A DNA stretch of 64,000 nt from a virus. Location: positions 1-64,000 of the IMG/VR virus record IMGVR_UViG_3300042987_001940; one strand, written 5' to 3'. The notes below the pieces were generated by a model that was not told the origin of the DNA, did not search any database, and saw only the letters and a program-made list of their open reading frames with translations. Shown here in pieces: positions 22,888 through 31,530 of this stretch. A program made the translations under genes and the position numbers. Each line of letters starts with the position of its first letter. Position 1 is the stretch's first letter.

Positions 22888-23935
22888 CGGCTTCTTCTTC
22901 CAAAACTGGAGTTTTTTCCATAATGTTTCCATATGCAATTCCATATTTACTTTCAATATAGGTTTTAAATTCTGAATCATTTAGAATAGGATTCCAAAAT
23001 TGAGCATTCATCGTTTCTGCCAATCTCATATTCTTACCAAATTCTCCAGTCTTACGGTCAACAGTTGCATACCAACCATTCTTTGGCTTAGATACGAAAT
23101 TGCCTTCAAGAGCAACATCCATCAATCCAGAATACTTTTCAATACCACCTTCAAATGTCACAGAAATCGGTATCTTTGATTTTTCACGAACATAACGTGA
23201 CTTCTCAACATTGATGATGAAGTTATAACCAGTGATTTCTGTTCCATCTTTTTCTTGTTGACGACCAATGATAAAAATGTTGTCAGAAGAATAGTAAGAA
23301 CCAGTGCCACCACCGACGATATCTTTTGGAAACAGACCAATTTCTTTGTAAGTGTGATTAACAACAATCAAAGGAATATCTTTCATCGTCAAATGTGGGG
23401 TTACCATACGGAACAATGACTTTAATTGTTTTGCACGTGACATATCTGCAACAGATTTTTGGTCAAGCGCATCTTCAACTTCTTTCTTTGATGCCAGATT
23501 ACCAATCGAATCAAGAATAATAATCAATTTATCACCACGCTGAATATCATTTAATTGTTTCATGATATCAAACTTTAATTGTTCTACATCAGTAATTGGT
23601 GTGTGTAAAACACGCTCTTTATCAATTTCAAGTGTCTCAAAATATTTGATAGGAGTTCCAAATTCTGAATCATAGAACAATAGAATAGCATCTTTATATT
23701 TGTCCATATAAGATTTTGCAAGAATCAAACTGAACAAAGTTTTAAAGTGCTTTGATGGACCTGCAAACATTGTAAGTCCAGGAATAAAACCGCCATCAAG
23801 TTTTGCTGATAGTGCCACGTTCAACATAGGAACAGAAGTTGGAATAACATCTTTTTCAGTGAAGAAAACTGATTTTTCCAATATTGCTGTATCTTTAATA
23901 GTGCTGTTCTTTTTCAATTTTTCAAGTAATGACAT
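22877..23935 (-). CDS. uvsX: UvsX recombinase (RecA-like)
   Basis: 352 residues. Walker A is FAGPSKHFKT, the distinctive UvsX variant GPSKxxKx rather than GxxxxGKT. LIIILDSIGNL is Walker B, and GTGSYYSSDNIFIIGRQ matches the DNA-binding loop region. It forms filaments on single-stranded DNA for recombination-dependent replication, loaded by UvsY (46181-46615). Encoded directly after DNA polymerase. Confidence 0.95.
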   Translation of the reverse strand: MSLLEKLKKNSTIKDTAILEKSVFFTEKDVIPTSVPMLNVALSAKLDGGFIPGLTMFAGPSKHFKTLFSLILAKSYMDKYKDAILLFYDSEFGTPIKYFETLEIDKERVLHTPITDVEQLKFDIMKQLNDIQRGDKLIIILDSIGNLASKKEVEDALDQKSVADMSRAKQLKSLFRMVTPHLTMKDIPLIVVNHTYKEIGLFPKDIVGGGTGSYYSSDNIFIIGRQQEKDGTEITGYNFIINVEKSRYVREKSKIPISVTFEGGIEKYSGLMDVALEGNFVSKPKNGWYATVDRKTGEFGKNMRLAETMNAQFWNPILNDSEFKTYIESKYGIAYGNIMEKTPVLEEEADES

Positions 23936-23946
23936 ATATTCTCCAA

Positions 23947-26487
23947 TTATCCAAAAAAACTATCTAATGTGCTTTTCTTTTCTGTTGACCAACCGATACT
24001 ATCAAGAATGATACGAATCGGGTCCAAAAATGCTTTCTCAAACTGTGTTTCATAATCTATATAATCTTGAAGTCCAAATTCTTTAGGCAATCTATTAGGA
24101 TACGATATAACAGTATCCATAAAAGGATTTGGCTTTTTCAAATAAGTAAACTTCAACTTTTCACCCTCTTGAATCATGGGATATTTCTTTTCCAATTTCA
24201 ATTTCTTGAGATTGTGATTATACAGAATTGCACCCTTGACATGAATGGGTGTGCCTTTTTTATACAGTGTTGATGAATCAGAATATTCAGCAAGACCATT
24301 TACACCACGCGGAAATGAGATTTCTTCTGCTGGCAATTTGAAGAACTGTTCTTTAAAGTCATTGATAAATTTTTGAACTTCATCTTCATTACCACGCAAA
24401 ATTAATTCAATAGACTGTTTCATTTTCTCACGAATTGCCGCAGGTGTTGAAGATTTTACCATTTCAAGACCCATAACTTTCATCTTTGGCGTCTTATATT
24501 GAACACCCTCATTGTTATAGACATTCATGATATATCTTTTCTTTGCAGTCCAGATGCCCTTATCAGCAAGGCTTTCACGCTTCATTTGCATTTTCTGTGC
24601 ATAGGCATTGACATATGCAGCAAGTTTCTGATAACTTTCATCAATAAATGGTTGTATTTTCTGTTCACACACGCGGTCCATGAAGGCAATGACATGTTCA
24701 GTGCCTGTCTTTTCCGAATACACTTTATTAACAAGGTCACCAAGACGCAAATAAATCGAATCTGTATCCGATGCAATAACATAATCTTTTCCATTTGTTT
24801 TCAAAATATGATTCATATATTGATTTATATGATTTTCAATCCAACGAATGGAAAGTTTACCAGAAAGAGTTACAGCAAGTGCAATTCTTAAATCATAAAA
24901 TCTGAAATATTTAGAACCTAATGCACCATATGCTGAATTCAACGACACTTTCTTTGCTAGTTGTAGATTATTATACCGAGAAATTTTCTTTTCAAGGTCA
25001 TACTTTAATTGCTTATCTGTTTCAACTTCATATTTCTTTTTCGCATCAATCATCATTTTCTTGAATTTACTTCTATCTTCATACATTTCTTCCAACATCT
25101 TGGGAAGAAAACCCTGAATGTCTGTGCGAAAAAATTCACCATTCGGAGTTATCGTAAATCTCTTATCAAGTTTAGACAAATCAATTTTCTGCTCAAGTAA
25201 CTTTTCAATCGTCACATTCTGATTTAAAATTTCACGCATTTCATCTGTATAATCTTTTGGGTCAACAAGTGTTTCAGGACTTAGATTATACTGCATCATC
25301 AAATGTGGATACATGCTATTCAAGTCAAAACTGGCTACGAATGCTTGAATACCCAATTGAGGTTCTTTGACATATGCACCTTCAAAAGCACCATCTTTGA
25401 ATTTCATTTCTTTTGGTGGAACTATTATTTTTCTTTCCAAAAGATAATTATAGATTAGAGCATCCCACATTCTCGTTTGAGTAAACACATCACCGAAATT
25501 ACATTTAGTATCATAGGCAAGTGTCAAACACAAATCAAAAAGTTTAAGTTTATCTTCTAACTTTAAAATTAGTTCAACGTCTTTGATATTATAATCAATA
25601 AATTTTTGAAAATCTAATTTATACAATTCATGAAGATTTTCATATTCATCATATGATAACTTACCCTCACCCAATTCAACTTGTGCAATATTATCAAGAC
25701 GATAACTTTCTTGTGATTTACCCGAAGGAGCAAACCACTTATATGCTTCAAGATAATCTAGTGTTGTTATACCCAAAAAATCATAAACTATCAATTCTTT
25801 CATCATGACATTAGTTTTACGATTACCAATATAATTCCATGGTGAAAGTTTTTTAACTTCGCTTTCACCAAGAATTCTAGTAAATCTATTGACGATATAT
25901 GGAATATCAAAAAACTTGACGTTCCAACCAGAAACTATATCAGGATGGTCATCACTCCAATCTTCAAGAAATCTTTTACATAAAGTATATTCGTCACGAC
26001 ATTTGATATATGTTACATCTTCACGATGATTATTGTAATCACCGCAAGCATATACAATAGTATTTTGACCAAGTCTTTTTATACCGATTGCCGTGATTGG
26101 TTCTGATGCAATATATGGGTCAGGAAAACCATTTTCAGAACCAACCTCAATATCAATAATAGCAATTGAAATTTCATCAATTGCCCAATCAATCATACCT
26201 TTGAAATGGTCAGCAATAAAAGAGTATTCAAACTTTTCATTACCGTAAATCTTGAAGTTTTCAACGTCACTGTATTTTTTAAGAAAGTCACGACCTTCAC
26301 GAATATCACCCATTTCAATAGGTTCAAGATTTTCACCAAACAATGATTTATATTCCGATTTCTTTTTTGACGGAACAAACATTGTTGGTGAATAATCAAT
26401 TTTATTCTTTACACGTTGACGATTATTTACACCTCGATAAAGAATTTTATTACCAAAGCAAACGACATTGGTATAATAACGCGACAT
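23947..26487 (-). CDS. 43: DNA polymerase, T4 gp43 (family B)
   Basis: 846 residues (T4: 898), uninterrupted. Exonuclease motif ExoI is IDIEVG (Asp112, Glu114). Polymerase motif A is SFDLNSMYP (Asp388), motif B KKVSLNSAYGALG (about 512-524), and motif C SDTDSIY (Asp574, Asp576). Both proofreading and polymerase sites are intact. It overlaps the stop of a 73-residue gene. In T4 this gene's translation is self-repressed; no operator hairpin was evaluated here. Confidence 0.97.
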   Translation of the reverse strand: MSRYYTNVVCFGNKILYRGVNNRQRVKNKIDYSPTMFVPSKKKSEYKSLFGENLEPIEMGDIREGRDFLKKYSDVENFKIYGNEKFEYSFIADHFKGMIDWAIDEISIAIIDIEVGSENGFPDPYIASEPITAIGIKRLGQNTIVYACGDYNNHREDVTYIKCRDEYTLCKRFLEDWSDDHPDIVSGWNVKFFDIPYIVNRFTRILGESEVKKLSPWNYIGNRKTNVMMKELIVYDFLGITTLDYLEAYKWFAPSGKSQESYRLDNIAQVELGEGKLSYDEYENLHELYKLDFQKFIDYNIKDVELILKLEDKLKLFDLCLTLAYDTKCNFGDVFTQTRMWDALIYNYLLERKIIVPPKEMKFKDGAFEGAYVKEPQLGIQAFVASFDLNSMYPHLMMQYNLSPETLVDPKDYTDEMREILNQNVTIEKLLEQKIDLSKLDKRFTITPNGEFFRTDIQGFLPKMLEEMYEDRSKFKKMMIDAKKKYEVETDKQLKYDLEKKISRYNNLQLAKKVSLNSAYGALGSKYFRFYDLRIALAVTLSGKLSIRWIENHINQYMNHILKTNGKDYVIASDTDSIYLRLGDLVNKVYSEKTGTEHVIAFMDRVCEQKIQPFIDESYQKLAAYVNAYAQKMQMKRESLADKGIWTAKKRYIMNVYNNEGVQYKTPKMKVMGLEMVKSSTPAAIREKMKQSIELILRGNEDEVQKFINDFKEQFFKLPAEEISFPRGVNGLAEYSDSSTLYKKGTPIHVKGAILYNHNLKKLKLEKKYPMIQEGEKLKFTYLKKPNPFMDTVISYPNRLPKEFGLQDYIDYETQFEKAFLDPIRIILDSIGWSTEKKSTLDSFFG

Positions 26488-26708
26488 TATACATTCACTT
26501 CAGTTTCGGGTGCAAGAACTTCTAGTGTTAGCCAGCGTTTAGGGAACAACATTTCTCGACCTCGGAATTCATTCATATCCAAAGTCGGGTCAGGAACAAG
26601 CCCAATAAGTTCTATCATATCATCATGCCTAAGTTCCATATCATACTTCTCAGCCTTAGGAAGTTTGTTTTCGATAGCGATTTTTTTAGCAAGTTCAGTA
26701 ATGTTCAT
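26487..26708 (-). CDS. Small hypothetical protein upstream of DNA polymerase
   Basis: 73 residues, acidic: MNITELAKKIAIENKLPKAEKY, then ELRHDDMIELIGLVPDPTLDMNEF. The stop overlaps the polymerase start. A sigma70-like promoter lies 28 bases upstream, so this is the first cistron of the polymerase operon. No family recognised. Confidence 0.65.
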   Translation of the reverse strand: MNITELAKKIAIENKLPKAEKYDMELRHDDMIELIGLVPDPTLDMNEFRGREMLFPKRWLTLEVLAPETEVNV

Positions 26709-26735
26709 TTGTTTCCTTTTTGAGTTTAAAAATAT

Positions 26736-26764
26736 ATTATAACAGAAAAATCAACCAATTTCAA
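26736..26764 (-). promoter_or_regulatory. Sigma70-like promoter of the DNA polymerase operon
   Basis: TTGAAA, 17-base spacer, TATAAT on the minus strand. Five of six and six of six consensus bases. The -35 lies within the end of the upstream nucleotidyltransferase gene. Confidence 0.7.
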
Positions 26765-27227
26765 TAGCAACAGCATTCTTTTCCAATTCTGATTGGTAAG
26801 TTCTCTTACGCAATTCGGTAGAACTGAAGCGGTGCTTACGCGAGTTATAAAAAATCTTTATACCGCGTTCTTCACATATTGTTTTACCTGTAAAATCTTT
26901 ATCACGATATTCTTCACCGATAATTCTAATAGTAATTGGAAGAAACATTAACAAATCTTCCAAATCTTTTTCGGTATTATATACAATAATTTCATCGACA
27001 AATTTTACTGCCTCAAGCTGAACATGTCTTTCAACAATTGATTGAACGGGTCTATTCTTCGTTTTAGGTCTATCAATTGTCGGGTCGCTTTGAAGTGCAA
27101 CAATAAGATAATCACAAATAGATTTTGCTTCAGCTAACATAAGAATATGTCCTGCATGAAGTAAATCAAATGTTGAACATGTAAATCCAATTGGCTTTCC
27201 AACCATTTCATCAGGTAATACTAGCAT
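26751..27227 (-). CDS. Cytidylyltransferase-like nucleotidyltransferase
   Basis: 158 residues of the TagD/RfaE-C type. FTCSTFDLLHAGHILML holds the HxGH motif, and RFSSTELRKR is the ISSTxxR counterpart. Family members activate glycerol phosphate, ADP-heptose precursors or similar compounds with CTP or ATP. It sits in the replication region between polymerase and dCMP deaminase genes. The substrate here is unknown; nucleotide-sugar synthesis for DNA or envelope glycosylation is one possibility. Confidence 0.85.
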   Translation of the reverse strand: MLVLPDEMVGKPIGFTCSTFDLLHAGHILMLAEAKSICDYLIVALQSDPTIDRPKTKNRPVQSIVERHVQLEAVKFVDEIIVYNTEKDLEDLLMFLPITIRIIGEEYRDKDFTGKTICEERGIKIFYNSRKHRFSSTELRKRTYQSELEKNAVAIEIG

Positions 27228-27403
27228 TATCTATCCTTCTCTTTTGTTAAATTATGAATAAAAACAGAGCCATCTTTTTCGGTAAATTCTAAAAGGTCAC
27301 CTGTATACCAGCAAACTTCCTTCAATAAATCTTCTGGTAAACCTATGACAGCATCACCATTTTCAAGTATTTCCAAAACTTCTGATGTATATACTTTTTT
27401 CAT
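27227..27403 (-). CDS. Small AbrB/MazE-like DNA-binding protein candidate
   Basis: A 58-residue ORF: MKKVYTSEVLEILENGDAVI, LPEDLLKEVCWYTGDLLEF, then FIHNL. The pattern (beta strand, LPxxLL, W-x-x-GD-LxF) resembles SpoVT/AbrB swapped-hairpin proteins such as antitoxins and transition regulators. It overlaps the next gene by one base (TAATG) and the dCMP deaminase stop by ATGA. No toxin partner is visible beside it. Confidence 0.55.
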   Translation of the reverse strand: MKKVYTSEVLEILENGDAVIGLPEDLLKEVCWYTGDLLEFTEKDGSVFIHNLTKEKDR

Positions 27404-27837
27404 AATAAAATTAACTTTACGTTAGATTCATTAAACAACTTAGTTGAAAGAGCAAAACTTTCTGCCCAACGAGGATTATGATTTTCTGGTGCAACGACAG
27501 TTTTGATTCCACTCTGAATTACAATGGAAGCACAACGACTACATGGCATAAATGGATATGTATAAAGTGTTGTGTTTGTCAAATCTTGTCTAGCAAAAAC
27601 AATCGCATTGATTTCACCATGAACAATCATTTCATATTTTATATCACGATTAAATAATCTATCATCAGTATCTTCAACGCCAATAGAAAACCCATTATAG
27701 CCAGTGCTAATAATTCTGCGTTTTTCATCAACAATAACTGCACCGACTTTTGTGCTAGGGTCTTTACTCCATTCAGAAATATGTTTTGCTAAATCAACAA
27801 ATCTTGAATGCCATTTATTCTGCTGCATCTGAGTCAT
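27400..27837 (-). CDS. cd: Deoxycytidylate (dCMP) deaminase
   Basis: About 145 residues from the preferred ATG at 27837 (MTQMQQNKWHSRFVDLA). The zinc site shows HGEINAI (His ligand and catalytic Glu) and PCSRCA (two Cys ligands). It converts dCMP to dUMP and so supplies substrate for the ThyX at the window's left end. A longer start at 27879 would overlap the upstream small gene by 65 bases and is less likely. Confidence 0.93.
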   Translation of the reverse strand: MTQMQQNKWHSRFVDLAKHISEWSKDPSTKVGAVIVDEKRRIISTGYNGFSIGVEDTDDRLFNRDIKYEMIVHGEINAIVFARQDLTNTTLYTYPFMPCSRCASIVIQSGIKTVVAPENHNPRWAESFALSTKLFNESNVKLILL

Positions 27838-27991
27838 TATTTTTCGCTTGTTTATCACGTGGTGCTGGACGTGCTGCAATTAATTGTGCTTCAATCATAA
27901 TATTCTTATAGAATGTTCGTTCTTCACCTTCTAGATTAGTCAACATTCTTTTCACACTTTGTTTCAATCTAAAACTCTTGTCTCTTTTCAT
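27815..27991 (-). CDS. Small basic hypothetical protein
   Basis: A 58-residue ORF with the sequence type MKRDKSFRLKQSVKRMLTN, EERTFYKNIMIEAQ, and a mixed charged tail. A GGAG five bases before the ATG supports translation. It is the first gene after the Hsp20 terminator and overlaps the deaminase start. Function unknown. Confidence 0.55.
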   Translation of the reverse strand: MKRDKSFRLKQSVKRMLTNLEGEERTFYKNIMIEAQLIAARPAPRDKQAKNNDSDAAE

Positions 27992-28010
27992 AATAACTCC
28001 ATAATTTGCT

Positions 28011-28037
28011 AAAAAAGGAAGGGCATTGCGCCCTTCC
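28011..28037 (-). terminator. Rho-independent terminator after hsp20
   Basis: On the minus strand an 8-bp G+C-rich stem (GGAAGGGC/GCCCTTCC) with a 5-base loop is followed by TTTTTT. It lies ten bases after the Hsp20 stop. Confidence 0.9.
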
Positions 28038-28046
28038 TAAAAAGTA

Positions 28047-28538
28047 TTAGGCTACTTTTTTGGTTTCATTGAGAAGTTGTGTTTCTGATTTAGGCAATGT
28101 CAATTCAGAACCAATCTCAATCTTACGAGGTTTTTTATGTTCTGGAATAACATTTTCCAAACCGATTTTCAAAATACCATCTTTAAATTCTGCTCCACGA
28201 ACTTCAACAGTTTCAGCGATGTGAAGTGTTTTAGTAAAAGAACGGGTACCAATACCTTTGTGTAGATATGTACCAACTTCCTTTTCTTTCTTCTCACCCT
28301 GAATAATCAATTCACCATCTTCAACAGTGATTTGAATTTCATCTTTTGAAAATCCAGCAATAGCCATCTCAACAACATAGAGATTATCTGCTAGTTTAAG
28401 AATGTTATGTGGAGGAAAATTAGATATGGTTTTTGATGCATCCATTTCAAGTAGGCGTTCGACATCTTGAAAAAAACGGTCAAAACCTAGTGTTGAATGG
28501 GTAAGTGGTGCAAATGAAATACGACCTATCTGTGTCAT
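28047..28538 (-). CDS. hsp20: Small heat-shock protein, Hsp20 family
   Basis: 163 residues with an alpha-crystallin domain: LADNLYVVEMAIAGFSKDEIQI, then GELIIQGEKKEKE, RSFTKTLHIAETVEV, and FKDGILKIGLEN. This ATP-independent chaperone probably protects phage or host proteins from aggregation; related genes occur in cyanophages and other marine T4-like phages. It has AGGAG upstream, a hairpin before it and a strong terminator after it, so it is likely expressed strongly and separately. Confidence 0.95.
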   Translation of the reverse strand: MTQIGRISFAPLTHSTLGFDRFFQDVERLLEMDASKTISNFPPHNILKLADNLYVVEMAIAGFSKDEIQITVEDGELIIQGEKKEKEVGTYLHKGIGTRSFTKTLHIAETVEVRGAEFKDGILKIGLENVIPEHKKPRKIEIGSELTLPKSETQLLNETKKVA

Positions 28539-28570
28539 ATAGTTCTCCTATTAAGCGAGTTTATAAAATT

Positions 28571-28589
28571 GTGACCCCGAAGGCATCAC
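28571..28589 (-). other. Intercistronic C(UUCG)G hairpin upstream of hsp20
   Basis: Minus-strand GTGATGCC-UUCG-GGGTCAC folds into a stem with one bulged G and a very stable C(UUCG)G loop. It lies between a 59-residue gene and hsp20 and is followed by AATTTTAT. It could be a weak terminator or an mRNA-end stabiliser. Confidence 0.6.
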
Positions 28590-28593
28590 ATTC

Positions 28594-28773
28594 CTATTTA
28601 GCAAGGATTTCAAATGAGTCCTTGTTAACCAGAAATTCTCTATGAGGCATACCTTCACGATATACTTTTATGAAGGTAGTTTCCCCATTCACAACCGTTT
28701 CATTTATATTTTTAGTATAAACAACTTCGTTTGTGTATCTATTTTTCAGCTTTTTTACTTTCAAATTTTTCAT
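28594..28773 (-). CDS. Small hypothetical protein between regA and hsp20
   Basis: A 59-residue ORF starting MKNLKVKKLKNRYTNEVVYT, then GETTFIKVYREGMPHREFLVN. Beta-rich and basic. It fills the gap exactly between RegA and the hairpin upstream of hsp20. I recall similar short proteins near regA and hsp20 in marine T4-like phages; no function known. Confidence 0.55.
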   Translation of the reverse strand: MKNLKVKKLKNRYTNEVVYTKNINETVVNGETTFIKVYREGMPHREFLVNKDSFEILAK

Positions 28774-28787
28774 AATATATTTGATGC

Positions 28788-29189
28788 TTACCTGTTAATT
28801 TTTTTACCGATATTATACTTTGCAACCAAATCCCAATCATCCTTTTCTTTAAATGAAATGATTTTAATTTGATGAAGTGGTGCAATGTTATCTTTCATTA
28901 TAGCAGGATTTAAGACAGTAATCAAGCCCCATTCAGATAATAATTTGGCAATTGCATTCCTACGCTGAATATCATTATCGGAAATGTTTGAGGGTTTGCC
29001 ATCCAGTGCAAATAATTCTTTAAAATGCACAAGATAATAATGCCCTTGTTTATGTAAAATGTGACAAGATTGATAAAGAATCTTGTCTTTACGTGATGAA
29101 ACTCCGATGCGTGTAAGCGTTTCTCTAACTTTTAAAAAATCATCCTGCTCGTTTAATTTTATTTCAATAAATTTAGTCAAGTCTACCAT
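28788..29189 (-). CDS. regA: RegA translational repressor
   Basis: 133 residues (T4 RegA: 122). Recognisable elements are FIEIKLNEQDDFLKVRETLTRIG, ILYQSCHILHKQGHYYLVHFKELFALDG, and QRRNAIAKLLSEWGL. RegA binds early mRNAs near their start codons and represses their translation. The order gp45-gp44-gp62-regA is as in T4. It overlaps gp62 by 17 bases. Confidence 0.95.
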   Translation of the reverse strand: MVDLTKFIEIKLNEQDDFLKVRETLTRIGVSSRKDKILYQSCHILHKQGHYYLVHFKELFALDGKPSNISDNDIQRRNAIAKLLSEWGLITVLNPAIMKDNIAPLHQIKIISFKEKDDWDLVAKYNIGKKINR

Positions 29190-29580
29190 TTTTTGGTCCT
29201 TTCAATCCACCGATATCGGTTTGTTCTTTTAATTGTTGGATTTGGTCTTTGCTCAGTAATCGGTAAACTTCTTCAGCTTTTGAGTTGGAATAGCCATAGA
29301 CCTTTTTAATACATTCCAAATCTTCACTTTTTTCAGCTTTTACCCACTTTGCAAAAGGTCTTTTCTTAGACCGTATAGTATTTATTAAAAAATCAAATTG
29401 TAACTTTTTATCAAGATGATGCCTGATATTCATTTCATTAGCAAAATATACACAATCTTGCTGGTAAGAAAGACTACGATTTGTTATAAACGGCAGATAT
29501 TCTTTCTCTGTCTGTTCATCAACAATAATATTCTTTTTACCCTGAAGAATCTCGTTTACATAATCAAATGGATTGCTCAT
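29173..29580 (-). CDS. 62: Clamp-loader small subunit, T4 gp62
   Basis: 135 residues, shorter than T4 gp62 (187). MSNPFDYVNEILQGKKNII, YLPFITNRSLSYQQDCVYFANEMN and FLINTIRSKKRPFAKW match this family. It assembles with gp44 to load the gp45 clamp. The ATG overlaps the stop of a small membrane-protein gene that separates it from gp44. Confidence 0.93.
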   Translation of the reverse strand: MSNPFDYVNEILQGKKNIIVDEQTEKEYLPFITNRSLSYQQDCVYFANEMNIRHHLDKKLQFDFLINTIRSKKRPFAKWVKAEKSEDLECIKKVYGYSNSKAEEVYRLLSKDQIQQLKEQTDIGGLKGPKNGRLD

Positions 29581-29840
29581 AATAATCTAATCAATGCTAT
29601 CAAATCAATACTACTCAGGAGAATGTAGTTAGCCATGAGACCAAAAGAACGCCTACTATATGCAGCACAGCCAAACAAGATACACCCGCTAATCCATAAA
29701 GGATATAATAATAGTAAGGGCGGTTGTGGCACAGTGAATGCCATAATAAGACTACACGATATACTAAGTAACCAAGCGATAAACTCACCAATGAAACGTA
29801 TGCGATTAGTTCTATAGTCATCGACTATCCATTCAATCAT
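29577..29840 (-). CDS. Small membrane protein inserted between gp44 and gp62
   Basis: 87 residues: MIEWIVDDYRTNRIRFIGEF, then three hydrophobic segments, the first two around WLLSISCSLIMAFTV and LLYPLWISGCILFGC. It is coupled by ATGA overlaps to gp44 upstream and gp62 downstream, which identifies the correct frame; an overlapping hydrophobic ORF in another frame lacks such coupling. I recall similar proteins in marine T4-like phages. It may tether replication to the membrane, but this is speculative. Confidence 0.7.
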   Translation of the reverse strand: MIEWIVDDYRTNRIRFIGEFIAWLLSISCSLIMAFTVPQPPLLLLYPLWISGCILFGCAAYSRRSFGLMANYILLSSIDLIALIRLL

Positions 29841-30766
29841 TTAAATTCCAAATTTACCATCAATTCTGTCAGACAAGCAACAATATTAATTTCAGCATCA
29901 GCAACAAAAGCAGCTTTATACTGATAATCGGCAAGAATAATTACTGCTTGAGGGACGCTTTGCGGTACCAAAATATCATACAGACTATCATATAATTTTC
30001 TGAAAATAGTCTGCGAATCAATTTGATTACTTGCAACCCACTTCCTGATGTTTTTGAAATCTTTTTCTTTGAGAAATTTTGTAACATCAGAAAGAGAAAC
30101 ATCAGTAACTTGGGCAAGAACACCAATATCAATTTTACCGAATTGAGAGAATCGTTGTAGTTCATTAATCGTTCTACGAAAATCAGGAAAATGTTTCTTG
30201 ACGATTTCTGCAACTACTTTTTGTTCATATTCAATCTTTTCTGTTTGAAGAATACCAATGATTCTCTTGAAGAACGATGCTGCCATTTCTTCTTTTTCTT
30301 CATTCTTCAAAGTAAAATCAATTACAGCACACCGAGAATGAAGCGCGTCCATAATCTTTGCTTTGAAATTACAAGTAAAAATAAATGAACAATTCGTTTC
30401 AAATTCTTCAATCGCATTTCGCAGAATTGCTTGTGCGTTTGGTGTCAGATAATCAGCTTCATCAAGAATGATTACTTTACGACCACCAGAAAAAGACATT
30501 GATGATGCATAGGACTTGATTTTAGTCCGAATCGTATCGACACCATTCTCATCAGAACCGTTGAGAACCATATAATCACAACCAATCTCTTTGCAAAGTG
30601 CTTTTGCTACTGTCGTTTTACCAACACCAGCAGAACCACTAAGCAAAAGATTGGGGATATGATTTTGATTGACATATTCTTGAAAAGGTGTTTTAAGCCT
30701 TTCAGGAAGAATACAATCAGCTACCTTTTGTGGCCGATACTTCTCTACCCACAATAAATGTTCCAT
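29837..30766 (-). CDS. 44: Clamp-loader ATPase subunit, T4 gp44
   Basis: 309 residues (T4: 319). AAA+ features: Walker A LSGSAGVGKTT (about 42-52), Walker B VIILDEADYL (about 98-107), sensor FIFTCNF and the SRC arginine-finger motif (HSRCAVIDF). WVEKYRPQKVADCI is the usual N-terminal box. It uses ATP to open and load the gp45 sliding clamp together with gp62. Confidence 0.96.
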   Translation of the reverse strand: MEHLLWVEKYRPQKVADCILPERLKTPFQEYVNQNHIPNLLLSGSAGVGKTTVAKALCKEIGCDYMVLNGSDENGVDTIRTKIKSYASSMSFSGGRKVIILDEADYLTPNAQAILRNAIEEFETNCSFIFTCNFKAKIMDALHSRCAVIDFTLKNEEKEEMAASFFKRIIGILQTEKIEYEQKVVAEIVKKHFPDFRRTINELQRFSQFGKIDIGVLAQVTDVSLSDVTKFLKEKDFKNIRKWVASNQIDSQTIFRKLYDSLYDILVPQSVPQAVIILADYQYKAAFVADAEINIVACLTELMVNLEFK

Positions 30767-30795
30767 TCACAAACTCCATAATAAAAAGAAAATAA

Positions 30796-31476
30796 TTACT
30801 TGCTAACGTTCGAACCAGTTTCAGTGCTAATCCAATACTGAAGATTGATTGTCTTATGTTTGAAGTAAGCAATTCCTTTTGAAGAAATTTTTACATCATA
30901 AGAACCATTAAGCATCTTTGTAATATTTTCTGTCTTGAACAAAATACGATACTTCATACCTGTTCCATTACAAACTTGAAGTGATTCAGTGCTTGCGGAA
31001 TCGTTTGTAACATCCAATGTTACAATATTCACTGTGTCACCATCAGATTCAATAGCGATATCTGGTGAACCAAGAACAGAAGCGAAACGAAGAATCCATT
31101 CAAAATCTTCTGATGTCAATTCAAAAGAAATTTCTGGGTCAGGCATCGTAATTGGTTTTTCAGGTGGTGTTACAATCATGTTTGATGCACAATAGCGATA
31201 CTTCATTTTACTACGACCATTGTTACCAACGATTGTCATTTGAGTTTCACCAAATTCAAACGATGGGTCATCTTTGTGCAATGAAAGAATAGAAAGAAAA
31301 TTATTCAAATCATATACACCAAACTCAGCAGGAATTTCTTCATTCAAATCAACTTCTGCAAGAATGTTTCTCTGCGAAGAAACAGTCCTGAGTTTCTTAC
31401 CTTTTTTGAAAAGAATTCCTTGATTGATTGCACCAAAGTTTTTTAGAATCGAAAGTGTTTCACTAGAAAGTTTCAT
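30796..31476 (-). CDS. 45: Sliding clamp, T4 gp45
   Basis: 226 residues (T4: 228). MKLSSETLSILKNFGAINQGILFKKG and LNNFLSILSLHKDDPSFEF are typical of the T4 PCNA-like clamp. It tethers DNA polymerase and, in T4, also activates late transcription with gp55, which is encoded here. It has its own sigma70-like promoter and GAGG ribosome site. Confidence 0.95.
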   Translation of the reverse strand: MKLSSETLSILKNFGAINQGILFKKGKKLRTVSSQRNILAEVDLNEEIPAEFGVYDLNNFLSILSLHKDDPSFEFGETQMTIVGNNGRSKMKYRYCASNMIVTPPEKPITMPDPEISFELTSEDFEWILRFASVLGSPDIAIESDGDTVNIVTLDVTNDSASTESLQVCNGTGMKYRILFKTENITKMLNGSYDVKISSKGIAYFKHKTINLQYWISTETGSNVSK

Positions 31477-31501
31477 AAATTACCTCACAAATAATAATAT
31501 A

Positions 31502-31530
31502 ATTATACACTACTTTTGAATCTGTTGCAA
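31502..31530 (-). promoter_or_regulatory. Sigma70-like promoter of the clamp gene
   Basis: Minus strand TTGCAA, 17-base spacer, TATAAT, ending 26 bases before the gp45 ATG. The -35 overlaps the end of the dNMP kinase gene. Confidence 0.65.

Noticed and set aside
21204-26487. Inteins or introns in gp41, uvsX or gp43
   Set aside because: All three proteins have family-typical length and continuous motifs; no intein splicing blocks or homing endonuclease motifs are visible.
29615-29821. Hydrophobic 68-codon ORF overlapping the 87-aa membrane protein
   Set aside because: The 87-aa frame is coupled by ATGA to both gp44 and gp62; this frame has no such coupling and no ribosome site. Its hydrophobicity follows from the T-rich sequence.
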